The notes under the pieces are model-generated. The model was not told the DNA's origin and ran no database searches. It saw nothing but the letters and a program-made list of their open reading frames with translations. 64,000 bases of DNA, taken from assembly GCA_023409975.1 (NCBI GenBank), contig JAEYQO010000115.1:1-64000 (forward strand), in the 5' to 3' direction. Position numbers and translations under genes: made by a program. The stretch is from Bacteroidota bacterium (GTDB taxonomy: Bacteria; Bacteroidota; Bacteroidia; Chitinophagales; Chitinophagaceae). Position 1 is the stretch's first letter. Every line of letters starts with the position of its first letter. This document shows, piece after piece, positions 27,747 through 36,101 of the stretch.

Positions 27747-27893
27747 TTTCCCCTCTTCGGTTCCACTTACCGTTGCCACTCGGAAGTAATACACCCCCTT
27801 TGGCTGATCCGTCAGATTTAGATGTACAGACGAAGCTGATGCAGAAGTATTGTCTTGAAAAAGGAGTGGGGAAGTGATCAGCCGTTCAGCTTC
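27732..27893 (-). pseudogene. Orphan T9SS type A sorting-domain fragment
   Basis: On the minus strand a 53-residue open stretch ends in TDQPKGVYYFRVATVSG and then EEGKLLIW-stop. This is the classic end of a T9SS type A sorting domain (PxGxYxxxV...GxxxxxKLLI). No protein body precedes it: upstream the frame enters rnc in a different phase. It looks like the surviving tail of a lost secreted protein, between the 3' ends of rnc (27878) and truB (27746), overlapping both slightly. It has no start codon of its own and is unlikely to be expressed as a separate protein. Confidence 0.55.
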
Positions 27894-28597
27894 AGCTCTT
27901 CCAGAGCCTTCTGGGCAGCTACCTGACCGGCTTCTTTCTTATTGAATCCAGTGCCCGACGCCACAATTTCGCCATTCAACATGATGCCCACCGTAAATAC
28001 CTTTCGCGATCCCTCGTTCTTTTCCTCAAGGGTATCGAAAGAAAGGGTATAGCCCTGCTTCTGTGCCCAGGAAAGCAACTGGTTCTTGTAATTGGTATCG
28101 GTGCTTTCCAGCACCTCGATGTCTATATACGGCTTGATGATCTGGCTAAGGATGAACTTACGCGTTCTGGAAAACCCCCTGTCGAGGTAAACGGCCCCGA
28201 TCAGCGCTTCAAGGGCATTGCCGAATATATGGCTGCGGGAGAGTCCGCGGTCGTTCTGGTTATAACGGACCATCTTCTGCAATCCCATGCGTATGGCCAC
28301 ATTATTAAGCGTCTCCCTCCGGACGATCCTCGATCGGAGCTCCGTCAGAAAACCCTCCGGCTGTGAAGGATACCGCTTGAACAGGTATTCCGCCACAATA
28401 GAGCCCAGAATGGCATCTCCCAAAAATTCCAGTCGCTCATTATTCTGCTCGATCTCCTCTATCTGCGAACGGTGCATAAGCGCCAGTTGGTAATAAGGCA
28501 GATACCCGGGCCGGAATCCCAGCAGGTGTTCTAATTGCAGACTAAGCTGCTTATTGGGCGAGAAAAGGTAAAATATCCGTGAGGTAAACCGCCTCAA
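27878..28597 (-). CDS. rnc: Ribonuclease III
   Basis: 239 residues. RNase III cuts double-stranded RNA in rRNA maturation and regulation. The catalytic signature NERLEFLGDAILGSIVAEYLF is near residues 54-74, with the second acidic site in GNALEALIGAVYLDRG. The C-terminal dsRNA-binding domain ends with GTGFNKKEAGQVAAQKALEEL. The start is TTG at 28597, 3 bp after the fabF stop. The acpP-fabF-rnc order is a well-known bacterial cluster. Confidence 0.95.
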   Translation of the reverse strand: MRRFTSRIFYLFSPNKQLSLQLEHLLGFRPGYLPYYQLALMHRSQIEEIEQNNERLEFLGDAILGSIVAEYLFKRYPSQPEGFLTELRSRIVRRETLNNVAIRMGLQKMVRYNQNDRGLSRSHIFGNALEALIGAVYLDRGFSRTRKFILSQIIKPYIDIEVLESTDTNYKNQLLSWAQKQGYTLSFDTLEEKNEGSRKVFTVGIMLNGEIVASGTGFNKKEAGQVAAQKALEELKLNG

Positions 28598-28600
28598 AGC

Positions 28601-29863
28601 CTATTGCTCGGGTTTTTTGAAAATGACCGAGGCATTGTGGCCGCCAAAACCAAAGGTATTGCTCAGTGCAGCTCGTACCGGACGGGCCTGAGCCTTACCA
28701 AAAGTGAAGTTCAGACGGGAGTCGAATGCCGGATCGTCCGTGAAATGATTGATCGTCGGAGGAACCATGTCATGACCTACAGCCATGATGCTGGCAATGG
28801 CTTCAATGGCACCGGCAGCACCAAGCAGATGACCGGTCATAGACTTGGTCGAGCTGATGTTCAGATTGTAAGCATGCTCACCGAATACCCTTTCGATAGC
28901 CGTTACTTCTGAAATATCGCCCAGCGGAGTCGAAGTACCATGAACATTGATATAATCAATCTCCTCAGCCTTCATGCCCGCATCATTCAGCGCATTGAGC
29001 ATCACATTATAAGCTCCAAGCCCTTCAGGATGAGGGGCCGTCAGGTGATGGGCATCGGCACTCAGTCCGCCACCCGCTACCTCTGCATAAATCGTGGCAC
29101 CCCTGCGAACCGCATGCTCATACTCTTCAAGGATGATGGCACCAGCGCCTTCACCCATGACAAAGCCATCGCGGTCCAGATCAAAAGGTCTTGAGGCTGT
29201 TTTAGGGTCATCATTGCGCTCGGATAATGCCTTCATAGCGTTAAATCCACCAATTCCGGCCTCAGTGACTACAGCTTCCGAGCCCCCGCAGATGATGGCA
29301 TCTGCCTTGCCGAGACGCACGTAGGTAAGCGCATCGATAATAGCATTGGTAGAGGAAGCACAGGCAGAAACTGTGGCAAAGTTGGGACCGCGGAAACCAT
29401 ATTTCATGGAAATATGTCCTGCAGCAATGTCCAGAATCAGCTTGGGAATGAAGAAGGGATTGAAGCGGGGAGTGCCGTCTCCGGAGTTGAAATTCTTCAT
29501 CTCCTCGATGAAGGTGATCATTCCTCCGATACCGGAGCCCCAGATCACCCCAATGCGGTCCTTGTTGACAGCGCCTTCCTGATCCAGACCGGCGTGTCTA
29601 ACAGCCTGATCGGCAGAAACAACAGCCAGTTGGGAAAAACGGTCGAGTTTACGGGCCTCTTTCCGGTCGAAATGATCTTCGGGATTAAAGCCCTTGAGTT
29701 CGCAGGCAAAGCGGGTTTTGAATTTGCTTGCGTCAAATTGTGTAATGAAATCGGCGCCCGATACACCATTGATCAGTCCATCCCAATAATCAGGCACGGT
29801 ATTGCCCAATGGAGTTAGGGCACCGATACCGGTAACGACAACGCGTTTAAACGGTGAATTCAT
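28601..29863 (-). CDS. fabF: 3-oxoacyl-ACP synthase II (FabF)
   Basis: 420 residues. It condenses malonyl-ACP with acyl-ACP in fatty acid elongation. Seen: RVVVTGIGALTPLG at the start, the active-site Cys in ATVSACASSTNAI, and the two catalytic histidines in NVHGTSTPLGD and SMTGHLLGAAG, with FGFGGHNAS near the end. ATG 29863 is preferred over the TTG two codons upstream. It lies 36 bp after acpP, the natural partner, in an acpP-fabF-rnc operon. Confidence 0.97.
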   Translation of the reverse strand: MNSPFKRVVVTGIGALTPLGNTVPDYWDGLINGVSGADFITQFDASKFKTRFACELKGFNPEDHFDRKEARKLDRFSQLAVVSADQAVRHAGLDQEGAVNKDRIGVIWGSGIGGMITFIEEMKNFNSGDGTPRFNPFFIPKLILDIAAGHISMKYGFRGPNFATVSACASSTNAIIDALTYVRLGKADAIICGGSEAVVTEAGIGGFNAMKALSERNDDPKTASRPFDLDRDGFVMGEGAGAIILEEYEHAVRRGATIYAEVAGGGLSADAHHLTAPHPEGLGAYNVMLNALNDAGMKAEEIDYINVHGTSTPLGDISEVTAIERVFGEHAYNLNISSTKSMTGHLLGAAGAIEAIASIMAVGHDMVPPTINHFTDDPAFDSRLNFTFGKAQARPVRAALSNTFGFGGHNASVIFKKPEQ

Positions 29864-29899
29864 TAACAATCTTTAAGTTCTGTGTCTTGAAAAAAAGGA

Positions 29900-30136
29900 T
29901 TACTTAACGTGCTCTTCAAGGTAAGAAATAGCCTGGCCTACTGTTGTAATGGTTTCAGCCTGCTCATCAGGGATAGAGATATTGAATTCCTTCTCGAATT
30001 CCATGATCAGTTCCACGGTATCCAGAGAATCAGCACCCAGATCATTGGTGAAGCTTGCCTCAGGGGTAACCTCTGATTCGTCTACACCGAGTTTATCCAC
30101 GATGATTTTCTTTACGCGATTTGCAATTTCAGACAT
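29900..30136 (-). CDS. acpP: Acyl carrier protein
   Basis: 78 residues. The phosphopantetheine site is the Ser of GADSLDTVELIM. The rest (MSEIANRVKKIIVDKLGVDE..., acidic helices) is typical of ACP, which carries acyl chains in fatty acid synthesis. It has its own promoter-like sequence upstream and leads the acpP-fabF-rnc operon. Confidence 0.98.
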   Translation of the reverse strand: MSEIANRVKKIIVDKLGVDESEVTPEASFTNDLGADSLDTVELIMEFEKEFNISIPDEQAETITTVGQAISYLEEHVK

Positions 30137-30162
30137 GGCTATGCAGTTTGATTTTTATGCTG

Positions 30163-30192
30163 CAAAAATATACTTGTTTGGCAAAATGCAAA
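30163..30192 (-). promoter_or_regulatory. Promoter of acpP
   Basis: On the minus strand a -7 box TATTTTTG (30163-30170) is preceded, after an 18-base spacer, by TTTG (30189-30192). This fits the Bacteroidota -33/-7 arrangement. The leader to the acpP ATG is about 26 bases. Confidence 0.6.
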
Positions 30193-30288
30193 AAGTAATT
30201 AAAACGGCCCCCGATTGAGTTCTGTGCCTGTCTACCCATGAGTTGTCCGAAACTATCAACTCACCCACTCACCACTCACCACTAGCGA

Positions 30289-30939
30289 CTAAACGATCCG
30301 CCCGTCCCGCATCGTCAGGGTTCTGTCTGTCATGGCGGCCAGCGAGTCGTTGTGTGTCACCATCACAAAGGTTTGGTTCAGGGCGTTTCTGAGCTCAAGG
30401 AAGAGCTCATGGATGGCGTTGGCGTTGTTGGAGTCGAGGTTGCCGGTCGGCTCATCGGCAAAGACAATGGCGGGCCGGTTCACCAGTGCTCGGGCAATGG
30501 CCACTCTTTGCTGTTCTCCTCCCGAAAGTTCACCAGGCTTATGGTCTTTCCGGTGTGAAAGGCCTACCTGTTCCAGCATGGCTGCGGCGGTTTCCAGCCC
30601 TGTCTTCCTCGGTTTTCCGGCTATCCAGAGTGGAACAGCCACATTCTCGATGGCACTGAATTCAGGCAGCAGGTGATGAAACTGGAATACGAAACCCAGG
30701 TTTCGGTTCCGGAAGGCAGCCTGTTTTGCCCCCGGCAACCGGAATACATCCGTTCCGTCTATGGTCACTGTTCCGGAATCCGGGCGGTCCAGCGTGCCGA
30801 GAATATGAAGTAATGTTGATTTCCCCGCCCCTGAAGGCCCCATAATGGAAACGATCTCTCCCTTTTTCACCGTCAGGGAAACCCCATCCAGTACCCTAAG
30901 ATCAGCGTATTTTTTTAAAAGGTTCTCGGCCGCAAGCAT
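30289..30939 (-). CDS. lolD: ABC transporter ATP-binding protein, LolD/MacB type
   Basis: 216 residues. Seen: Walker A GPSGAGKST (about 34-42), Q-loop FQFHHLLPEFSA, signature LSGGEQQRVAIARAL, Walker B IVFADEPTGNLD and H-loop MVTHN. The FxFHHLLPEF text and GNLDS are characteristic of LolD, the ATPase of the lipoprotein-releasing LolCDE complex, although MacB-like exporters are close. No permease gene is next to it, so the partner would be elsewhere. It stands alone between the acpP unit and a DUF2795 gene. Confidence 0.87.
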   Translation of the reverse strand: MLAAENLLKKYADLRVLDGVSLTVKKGEIVSIMGPSGAGKSTLLHILGTLDRPDSGTVTIDGTDVFRLPGAKQAAFRNRNLGFVFQFHHLLPEFSAIENVAVPLWIAGKPRKTGLETAAAMLEQVGLSHRKDHKPGELSGGEQQRVAIARALVNRPAIVFADEPTGNLDSNNANAIHELFLELRNALNQTFVMVTHNDSLAAMTDRTLTMRDGRIV

Positions 30940-31045
30940 GGGTTAAAAATAAGGATTCGTAGCCACTGCGCGCGATACCTGATAACTTGAACACCCGGTC
31001 TGATTATTATGGATTTGTAAAAGTTTTTGGACGGTACTAATAAAA

Positions 31046-31076
31046 TTTGTAGATCATTTCTGAACACTTACATTTG
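31046..31076 (+). promoter_or_regulatory. Promoter of the DUF2795 gene
   Basis: TTTG (31046-31049), a 19-base spacer, then TACATTTG (31069-31076). This is an excellent match to the Bacteroidota promoter TTTG-N19-TAnnTTTG. The leader to the ATG at 31110 is about 28 bases. Confidence 0.7.
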
Positions 31077-31109
31077 CGGAATTGAATAACAGAATAAACT
31101 ATTTATCAT

Positions 31110-31331
31110 ATGTTTTGGACTTTAGAACTTGCTTCCCATCTTGAAGACGCGCCCTGGCCAGCTACCAAGGATGAGTTGATTGATTATGCTATTCGTTCTG
31201 GTGCGCCGTTGGAAGTAGTGGAGAATCTTCAGGAACTGGATGATGAGGGAGAGATTTACGAAGGGATAGAGGACATCTGGCCTGATTATCCGACACAGGA
31301 AGATTTTTTCTTCAACGAAGATGAATATTGA
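31110..31331 (+). CDS. DUF2795 domain small acidic protein
   Basis: 73 residues, very acidic, starting MFWTLELASHLEDAPWPATKDELIDYAIRSG-like (pattern at 1-31) and ending in DFFFNEDEY. This matches the short DUF2795 proteins conserved in Bacteroidota. Their function is unknown; the small size, acidity and strong promoter suggest an abundant cytosolic protein. It is monocistronic: a promoter stands before it and a strong palindromic terminator after it. Confidence 0.85.
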   Translation: MFWTLELASHLEDAPWPATKDELIDYAIRSGAPLEVVENLQELDDEGEIYEGIEDIWPDYPTQEDFFFNEDEY

Positions 31332-31348
31332 TATCAATTTAGAGATTA

Positions 31349-31387
31349 AACGCGGGGGCCTTCGATATCGAAGGCCCCCGCGTTTTT
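31349..31387. terminator. Strong bidirectional terminator
   Basis: A perfect 36-base palindrome (31349-31384) with arms AACGCGGGGGCCTTCGAT and its complement, followed by T residues on the plus strand and matching A residues on the left for the minus strand. It separates the convergent DUF2795 gene and the response-regulator operon. Confidence 0.9.
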
Positions 31388-31392
31388 AAATT

Positions 31393-32055
31393 CTATGCAA
31401 TTGCCCGTGCTGCGATATTGCCTAAGCCATTGGCAAAAGCGAAGATCAGCAGCTCCGTTTTATCCTGAGTATTCGTTTTCTTCAATAACTGATCCCTGTA
31501 GTTATGAATGGTTCTCACGCTCTTGTGCATCTTCTTCGCGCATTCATCATAATTCAGGCCTTCTACCATCAGCTTCAAAAACTCCATCTCCAGGGATGAG
31601 AAGTCTATCACATTAGCATCATCTTCACGAGACTGCCGGATCTTAATCCCAAAGACCAGTTTATTATAATAGTAGTCGCCGTTATAGACCGCTGTGATGG
31701 CTTTTTTCAGATCCTCAAAAGAACTTCCTTTACTCAAAAATCCCAGCGCCCCAACGCGCAACATGGATTGCACAGCAAACTCACCAACATGAGAAGTCAG
31801 GGCAATAATGCGGACATCAGGCCAGGTGCCAGATATTATCTCAGCGGTTTGAAAGCCATTGATGCTGTCCCTTAACTCAATATCAAGGAGTACCACGTCT
31901 GGTGGCTTTTCTAATGTTTTAAAATGTTCAATAGCGCTGTTGCCGCTGGCGGTGTCGAAAACAACCTGGAAGTGAGGAACGCTTTTTAGAATCTCTATTA
32001 GGGACTGTCTTACAAGATGGTGATCCTCTACGAGTGCAATTGTTATCTGTTTCAT
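31393..32055 (-). CDS. NarL/LuxR-type response regulator
   Basis: 220 residues. The receiver domain has LVEDHHLVRQSL (acidic pocket), DVVLLDIEL (phosphoacceptor Asp about 57) and IIALTSH. The C-terminal LuxR-type HTH has FLKLMVEGLNYDECAKKMHKSVRTIHNYRDQLLKK-type text at about 160-195. The ATG overlaps the kinase stop by 4 bp, so they form a two-component pair. The target genes are unknown. Confidence 0.93.
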   Translation of the reverse strand: MKQITIALVEDHHLVRQSLIEILKSVPHFQVVFDTASGNSAIEHFKTLEKPPDVVLLDIELRDSINGFQTAEIISGTWPDVRIIALTSHVGEFAVQSMLRVGALGFLSKGSSFEDLKKAITAVYNGDYYYNKLVFGIKIRQSREDDANVIDFSSLEMEFLKLMVEGLNYDECAKKMHKSVRTIHNYRDQLLKKTNTQDKTELLIFAFANGLGNIAARAIA

Positions 32056-32792
32056 TTAACTGGTATTTGGATGGTAATGCTGGTTCCTTCTCCCGATTTA
32101 CTCTTTACGTCTAGAGTCCCCCCTAATTGATCTGTCCGTTCTTTCAGATTGAGTCGTCCCATACTTCTTTTACCGGCAACGGAGGAGAGGTCATAACCTC
32201 TCCCATCATCGGAAACTGTTATAAGTGTGTATTCCTCCCGGTAGTCGATGATCACGGAGACCGTTGTTGCAGCTGCATGCTTCAGGGTGTTATGCAAACA
32301 TTCCTGGATTATCCTGTGAAGATTTCGGGATGTTTCCTTGTCAAATGTTGTAGGCTCCCCTAAAAAAGCTACCTCGCAATGAAACTGCTTCAAACTATCA
32401 TATTTTCTGACCATTTCAGAGATGTTGTCTTCAAAGTTTTGACCGTCGAGCACTTTGCCACTTAAATGGTGGCTCATCAACTGAATGTCCATTACCAGAT
32501 TTGAGAATTCGTTATCCAGATCGTGTAATTGCTCCTTCCGTCCTTCTTCCCGAACCAATGGCGCCATCAGGGAAATCACCTGTTGTTTTAGTACAACCAT
32601 TCGAGGAACGGTTTGGTCATGGACTTCCTTCGCTACTTCGTTGAGCGCATTTTCAAGTTCATTGGATTTTACATACAGTAATTCTGACTGGTGTTGCTCA
32701 GCCAGGATCTTTCTCTTTCTTGATGTGAAAGCAATATTGCCTGCCAGGGTAATGACCAGGAGAACCATAAGCGAACTTCCTATTGCTACCAA
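32052..32792 (-). CDS. Membrane-anchored HisKA_3-type sensor histidine kinase
   Basis: At least 246 residues. One N-terminal membrane helix, a coiled-coil linker, then the H-box EVAKEVHDQTVPRM (phospho-His) of the HisKA_3 family, and an HATPase_c domain with HNTLKHA (N-box) and VSDDGRGYD (G1). There is no periplasmic sensor domain, so the input may come from the upstream membrane protein. The start is uncertain: the assigned start is TTG at 32792, but the reading frame and family pattern continue upstream (LTTDFTLFLL), where no ATG is present. Confidence 0.9.
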   Translation of the reverse strand: MVAIGSSLMVLLVITLAGNIAFTSRKRKILAEQHQSELLYVKSNELENALNEVAKEVHDQTVPRMVVLKQQVISLMAPLVREEGRKEQLHDLDNEFSNLVMDIQLMSHHLSGKVLDGQNFEDNISEMVRKYDSLKQFHCEVAFLGEPTTFDKETSRNLHRIIQECLHNTLKHAAATTVSVIIDYREEYTLITVSDDGRGYDLSSVAGKRSMGRLNLKERTDQLGGTLDVKSKSGEGTSITIQIPVK

Positions 32793-32808
32793 CAGGAATA
32801 AAGTGAAA

Positions 32809-33444
32809 TCAGTTGTCAGAGGAAATCAGTTTAGGGTAAAAAATAAATATGGCCGCAAATGCGGAATAGGTGAGATAGTTCAGCCCAACGAATATTTGAT
32901 AGTAGAGGGAGAACAGCGAATCGTCTTTGATAAGCGGGTAACTCCCGAACCACAACAGGCTAGCTGCCCAGAAATTTGCCAGTAAAAGGCTCGTCCAGAA
33001 TTTTACGCTACGCATAGTGACCACCCCATGCTTTTTCAACAAAAAGCTCAGGGTTTTTACACCAAGGAACACGATGCAAAAGCCTTCAAACACAATAACG
33101 GAATTGTCGAATGTTTCTGCGGTATAGAACGTGAAAGAAATAATACCTAAAACAACACCAGCCCATCCTGCGGCAATGCTGAGCTTCCCCCAACGGGTTG
33201 TAGCTAAGGCTTTGCCGAAGTAATAGGCGACCAGTAGAAACTGGATTGGTGTAAAAATCTGGTAGATCAGCGTATTGCTTCCGTATAAGACTGCACTTGC
33301 CTTTGCGATCGACTCGCCCAGGAAGGTGACCACCAGCAGCACAGCAATGTATCTGTCTGCAGTAGACAGTGATTTATAACGGAGTAGAGAGAGCGTTGCT
33401 GCCAGTAATAGAATTACAAGGTGTACGAGAAAGGTCAAGTTCAA
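32809..33444 (-). CDS. Multi-pass membrane protein of unknown function
   Basis: 211 residues with about seven hydrophobic segments, starting MNLTFLVHLVILLLAATLSLL. I do not recognise a named family. The layout (small 7-TM protein followed by HisKA_3 kinase and NarL regulator) suggests a sensor module for the kinase that lacks its own input domain. TTG start at 33444, 3 bp after the lipoprotein gene; it ends 16 bp before the assigned kinase start. Confidence 0.7.
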   Translation of the reverse strand: MNLTFLVHLVILLLAATLSLLRYKSLSTADRYIAVLLVVTFLGESIAKASAVLYGSNTLIYQIFTPIQFLLVAYYFGKALATTRWGKLSIAAGWAGVVLGIISFTFYTAETFDNSVIVFEGFCIVFLGVKTLSFLLKKHGVVTMRSVKFWTSLLLANFWAASLLWFGSYPLIKDDSLFSLYYQIFVGLNYLTYSAFAAIFIFYPKLISSDN

Positions 33445-33447
33445 GAA

Positions 33448-33975
33448 TTAGTAGGTAAGGCTAGGAGAACCGTTACAGTGCCGCGGACAGGGTTCGAGGT
33501 GATCATATACAGAGTTTCCATGAGCGAACACGTAATTAGCACTTGAATCTAACCCGACTATAATCATAGTAAGAGCGTCCGCTCTTGTACCTGCATATCT
33601 GTTTTCGCCACCAGCGTCTATGTATGCCATTGGATGGGCAAGCATAAATTTTACTCGTTTGATACTGTTATTCTCCAGATAGTTCCGAAGTGTATCGGCA
33701 TTGAAAACAAGTGATCTCAGGTACTCGTGTTGATCCGTGTTCGTACTCACGCTCGCAAGATAGCTTCCAATCATCTGATTTGCAAGGGTTAACGAAATTG
33801 GTTTTGAAAAATCATTTTCTCCGCCCAGTAATAATGGTGATGACGAGATCACACTCGGTACTCCATCAGCATCATTTGGGTGATGGTTCAGCTCAGGTGC
33901 TGCCGCCTCATCCTTTTGACAGGCGGTGAAGAAAATCGTTGTCAGAATTGCTGCAATCGTTGCTGTATTTTTCAT
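33448..33975 (-). CDS. Putative lipoprotein
   Basis: 175 residues. A lipobox-like signal, AAILTTIFFTACQKDE, places the lipidated Cys near residue 19. The mature part has no motif I recognise. It is the first gene of a four-gene unit (lipoprotein, membrane protein, kinase, regulator) with gaps of 3 bp or so, so it may be the extracytoplasmic sensor or target. A good promoter lies 18-45 bp upstream. Confidence 0.7.
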   Translation of the reverse strand: MKNTATIAAILTTIFFTACQKDEAAAPELNHHPNDADGVPSVISSSPLLLGGENDFSKPISLTLANQMIGSYLASVSTNTDQHEYLRSLVFNADTLRNYLENNSIKRVKFMLAHPMAYIDAGGENRYAGTRADALTMIIVGLDSSANYVFAHGNSVYDHLEPCPRHCNGSPSLTY

Positions 33976-33992
33976 AGAGTTTAATGTTTAGG

Positions 33993-34021
33993 CAAACGTA
34001 AAACCTATGACAGTCAATCAA
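33993..34021 (-). promoter_or_regulatory. Promoter of the two-component operon
   Basis: On the minus strand TACGTTTG (33993-34000) matches TAnnTTTG exactly; TTG (34019-34021) lies 18 bases further upstream. The leader to the lipoprotein ATG at 33975 is short. Confidence 0.6.
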
Positions 34022-34427
34022 TTGACACAAAAACCCGATTTTTTTGCGTCAAAACTGCATACGCAATTGAAAACATTTAGTTATGGAACTGAAGCGACGT
34101 AACTCGTTAGTCTCCAGGATGCTACATGCGTTGTCAGGAATTCTTCGCCTACTGATGCTGAATTCGCAGCAACAGCCAATGACCGTCGAAGGCGGCTGGT
34201 TGTTTTAGTAGTTAGTTTGTGTCAGAATCTAGTTAGCCTGCCAGAGGCGTTTTGCTGGTGTTGCGCAACAGCAGCAATGGGTTTGGATGAGATGGGCCGT
34301 TAGCTGTTGGCCGTTGGCCATTGGCAGAGAAAAGGCGAAAGCGAACGCCAAAGCCAAAGCCAATACGAAGGCAGCCCGCAATCCTCAACTCAAACAGACA
34401 TTTTCCATTTAGCGCCATAACCTACAA

Positions 34428-34461
34428 ATATGCGATCCCGATGGGTCGGATCGGTGTTTCG
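34428..34461. repeat. REP-like dispersed element (candidate)
   Basis: The text CTACAAATATGCGATCCC followed by GATGGGTCGGATCGG resembles the dispersed Bacteroidota repeat built on TACAAATAT plus a palindromic core. Here GATCC and GGATC form short arms. A single copy was seen in this window; recognition is from memory. Confidence 0.35.
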
Positions 34462-34510
34462 TAATAACCCCAACCCCCAACTCGCAACTCACAACCTACA
34501 TCTCGCAACC

Positions 34511-34538
34511 GACATCTGACATCTGACATCTGACATCT
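34511..34538. repeat. 7-bp tandem repeat, 4 copies
   Basis: Four perfect copies of GACATCT in a row. Slippage-prone simple repeat in non-coding DNA, with no sign of a function. Confidence 0.85.
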
Positions 34539-34581
34539 GAACCCTCAGCCCTCAACCAAACCGGTATGGACAAGTCCTTAA

Positions 34582-34658
34582 TGACTCTTTACTGACTCTT
34601 TGGTGATACTTTGGTGACTCTTTGGTGATACTTTGGTGATACTTTGGTGATACCCTGG
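34582..34658. repeat. 11-bp tandem repeat, 7 copies
   Basis: Seven consecutive 11-base units of form TGAYWCTTTGG, alternating TGACTCTTTGG and TGATACTTTGG, with the first and last copies diverged. No spacers, so not CRISPR. It ends about 360 bp before ribD. Confidence 0.9.
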
Positions 34659-35018
34659 CAGCACACTTGTTTTTAGCTGGTTTTTCCGGAAAAATTGACC
34701 CTGTATTTCTCGTGCCACAAATTTTCTTTCCGAACCAGCAGCGGGTTTGACGTGGGTCGCGCGACCTTAGCGACCAACACAGACGGTCAGCCTGGTCAGG
34801 GCTTCTCTGCCAGCACTTACAAATCCCTGTCTGCAACTACGGTAAAACATATGGTCAATCCGACTGCAGGAGAACTGTACGACGTATATACGAAATCGTT
34901 CCCTTGTCTTAAGCCACGGTGGGAACCTACAAGGAACTTACATCGAACCTGGCAGGAACCTGAAAGGGCTCTGCAGTTGCCGATCCGGAAACCACCAACC
35001 ATTCCCTAAATTCGCCTC

Positions 35019-36089
35019 ATGATTCCCGCCCGCTACATGCAACGCTGCCTCGATCTGGCACAACTGGCTAAAACGACTGCCGCGCCAAATCCTATGGTGG
35101 GGGCTGTATTGGTTTATCAGAACCGCATCATCGGGGAGGGATGGCACAAAGCGGCCGGACAGCCGCATGCCGAGGTGAATTGCTTCCATTCCGTTCGGGA
35201 AGAAGACCGTCACCTCATTCCGGAAAGCACGCTGTTCGTCAACCTCGAACCCTGCGCCCATATAGGACGCACTCCTGCCTGTGCACCAAGGATTGTTCGG
35301 GAAGGCGTTAAGCAGGTGTACATCGCCCATCATGACCCCCACAGAATGGTGGGCGGTGCAGGACTACAGATCCTGAAAGATAACAATGTCAAGGTTTTTA
35401 CCGGGCTGATGGAACAGGAAGCCCGCTGGCTCAACAGGCGTTTTCTATGCCATGTCGAACAAAAGCGACCCTACATCATCCTCAAATGGGCACAGACCCT
35501 CACAGGACTGTTTGCACCGCTTAACAGAACGCGTTTCCAGATCAGCAATCAGCACAGCCATCTGCTCTTACATAAATGGCGGGCAGAGGAGTCGGCAATT
35601 ATGATCGGGTATGGCACAGCACTGAGCGACGATCCGCAACTCACAGCCAGACGCTGGGAGGGTCCACAACCCCTTCGGGTCGTACTGGATCAGCGACTCC
35701 ATCTGCCAGATCACCTCAGGGTCTTCCAGTCCGACGCGCCCACCTGGATCGTGAATGAAACAAAAGAAGATCAGAAAGGACATCTCCGGTGGGTCAGACT
35801 GCCGTTCAATGAAAGACTACTACCTGGCCTCCTGGAACGATTGCACGAGAAAGGGCATATTTCCCTGATCGTAGAAGGCGGGGCACAATTGCTACAGAGC
35901 TTTATCAATCTTCGCCTTTTCGATGAGATACGGATGTTCCAGGCGGATGCAGCGCTTTCAGAAGGTATCCCGGCTCCCCATTTTGACCAGGCTCATCTCA
36001 TCGCTGAAACTGAACTGGGAAATGACCGTCTGATGGTATTCACGAATGCACTTACGCTCTGGCCGTATGCTGATGGCATGTCTATTTAA
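35019..36089 (+). CDS. ribD: Riboflavin biosynthesis bifunctional deaminase/reductase RibD
   Basis: 356 residues. The N-terminal deaminase has HAEVNCF (zinc His and catalytic Glu), LEPCAHIGRTPACAPRI (zinc Cys pair) and NPMVGAV; the C-terminal reductase has RPYIILKWAQTLTG, LRVVLDQRLHLP and LIVEGGAQLLQSFI. It carries out the second and third steps of riboflavin synthesis. ATG 35019. It leads a plus-strand run with the EamA gene 12 bp downstream. Other rib genes are not nearby. Confidence 0.95.
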   Translation: MIPARYMQRCLDLAQLAKTTAAPNPMVGAVLVYQNRIIGEGWHKAAGQPHAEVNCFHSVREEDRHLIPESTLFVNLEPCAHIGRTPACAPRIVREGVKQVYIAHHDPHRMVGGAGLQILKDNNVKVFTGLMEQEARWLNRRFLCHVEQKRPYIILKWAQTLTGLFAPLNRTRFQISNQHSHLLLHKWRAEESAIMIGYGTALSDDPQLTARRWEGPQPLRVVLDQRLHLPDHLRVFQSDAPTWIVNETKEDQKGHLRWVRLPFNERLLPGLLERLHEKGHISLIVEGGAQLLQSFINLRLFDEIRMFQADAALSEGIPAPHFDQAHLIAETELGNDRLMVFTNALTLWPYADGMSI

Positions 36090-36101
36090 CTGCTGCTGCT
36101 G

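Larger units (their letters stand above)
34022..35018. other. Repeat-rich non-coding stretch before ribD
   Basis: About 1 kb without a convincing gene. It holds simple repeats listed separately (34428-34461, 34511-34538, 34582-34658) and blocks of phrase-like repetition such as GTTGGCCGTTGGCC near 34306 and CCAACTCGCAACTCACAACC near 34479. Open frames here are short and low in complexity. No FMN riboswitch core was recognised ahead of ribD. From about 34,690 to 35,018 nothing identifiable was seen apart from TAAATTCG just before the ribD ATG, a weak -7 box. Confidence 0.6.

Noticed and set aside
34582..34658. Possible CRISPR array
   Set aside because: The 11-bp units follow one another without unique spacers, and there are no cas genes nearby.
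34690..35018. FMN riboswitch upstream of ribD
   Set aside because: None of the conserved RFN core blocks could be recognised in the leader.
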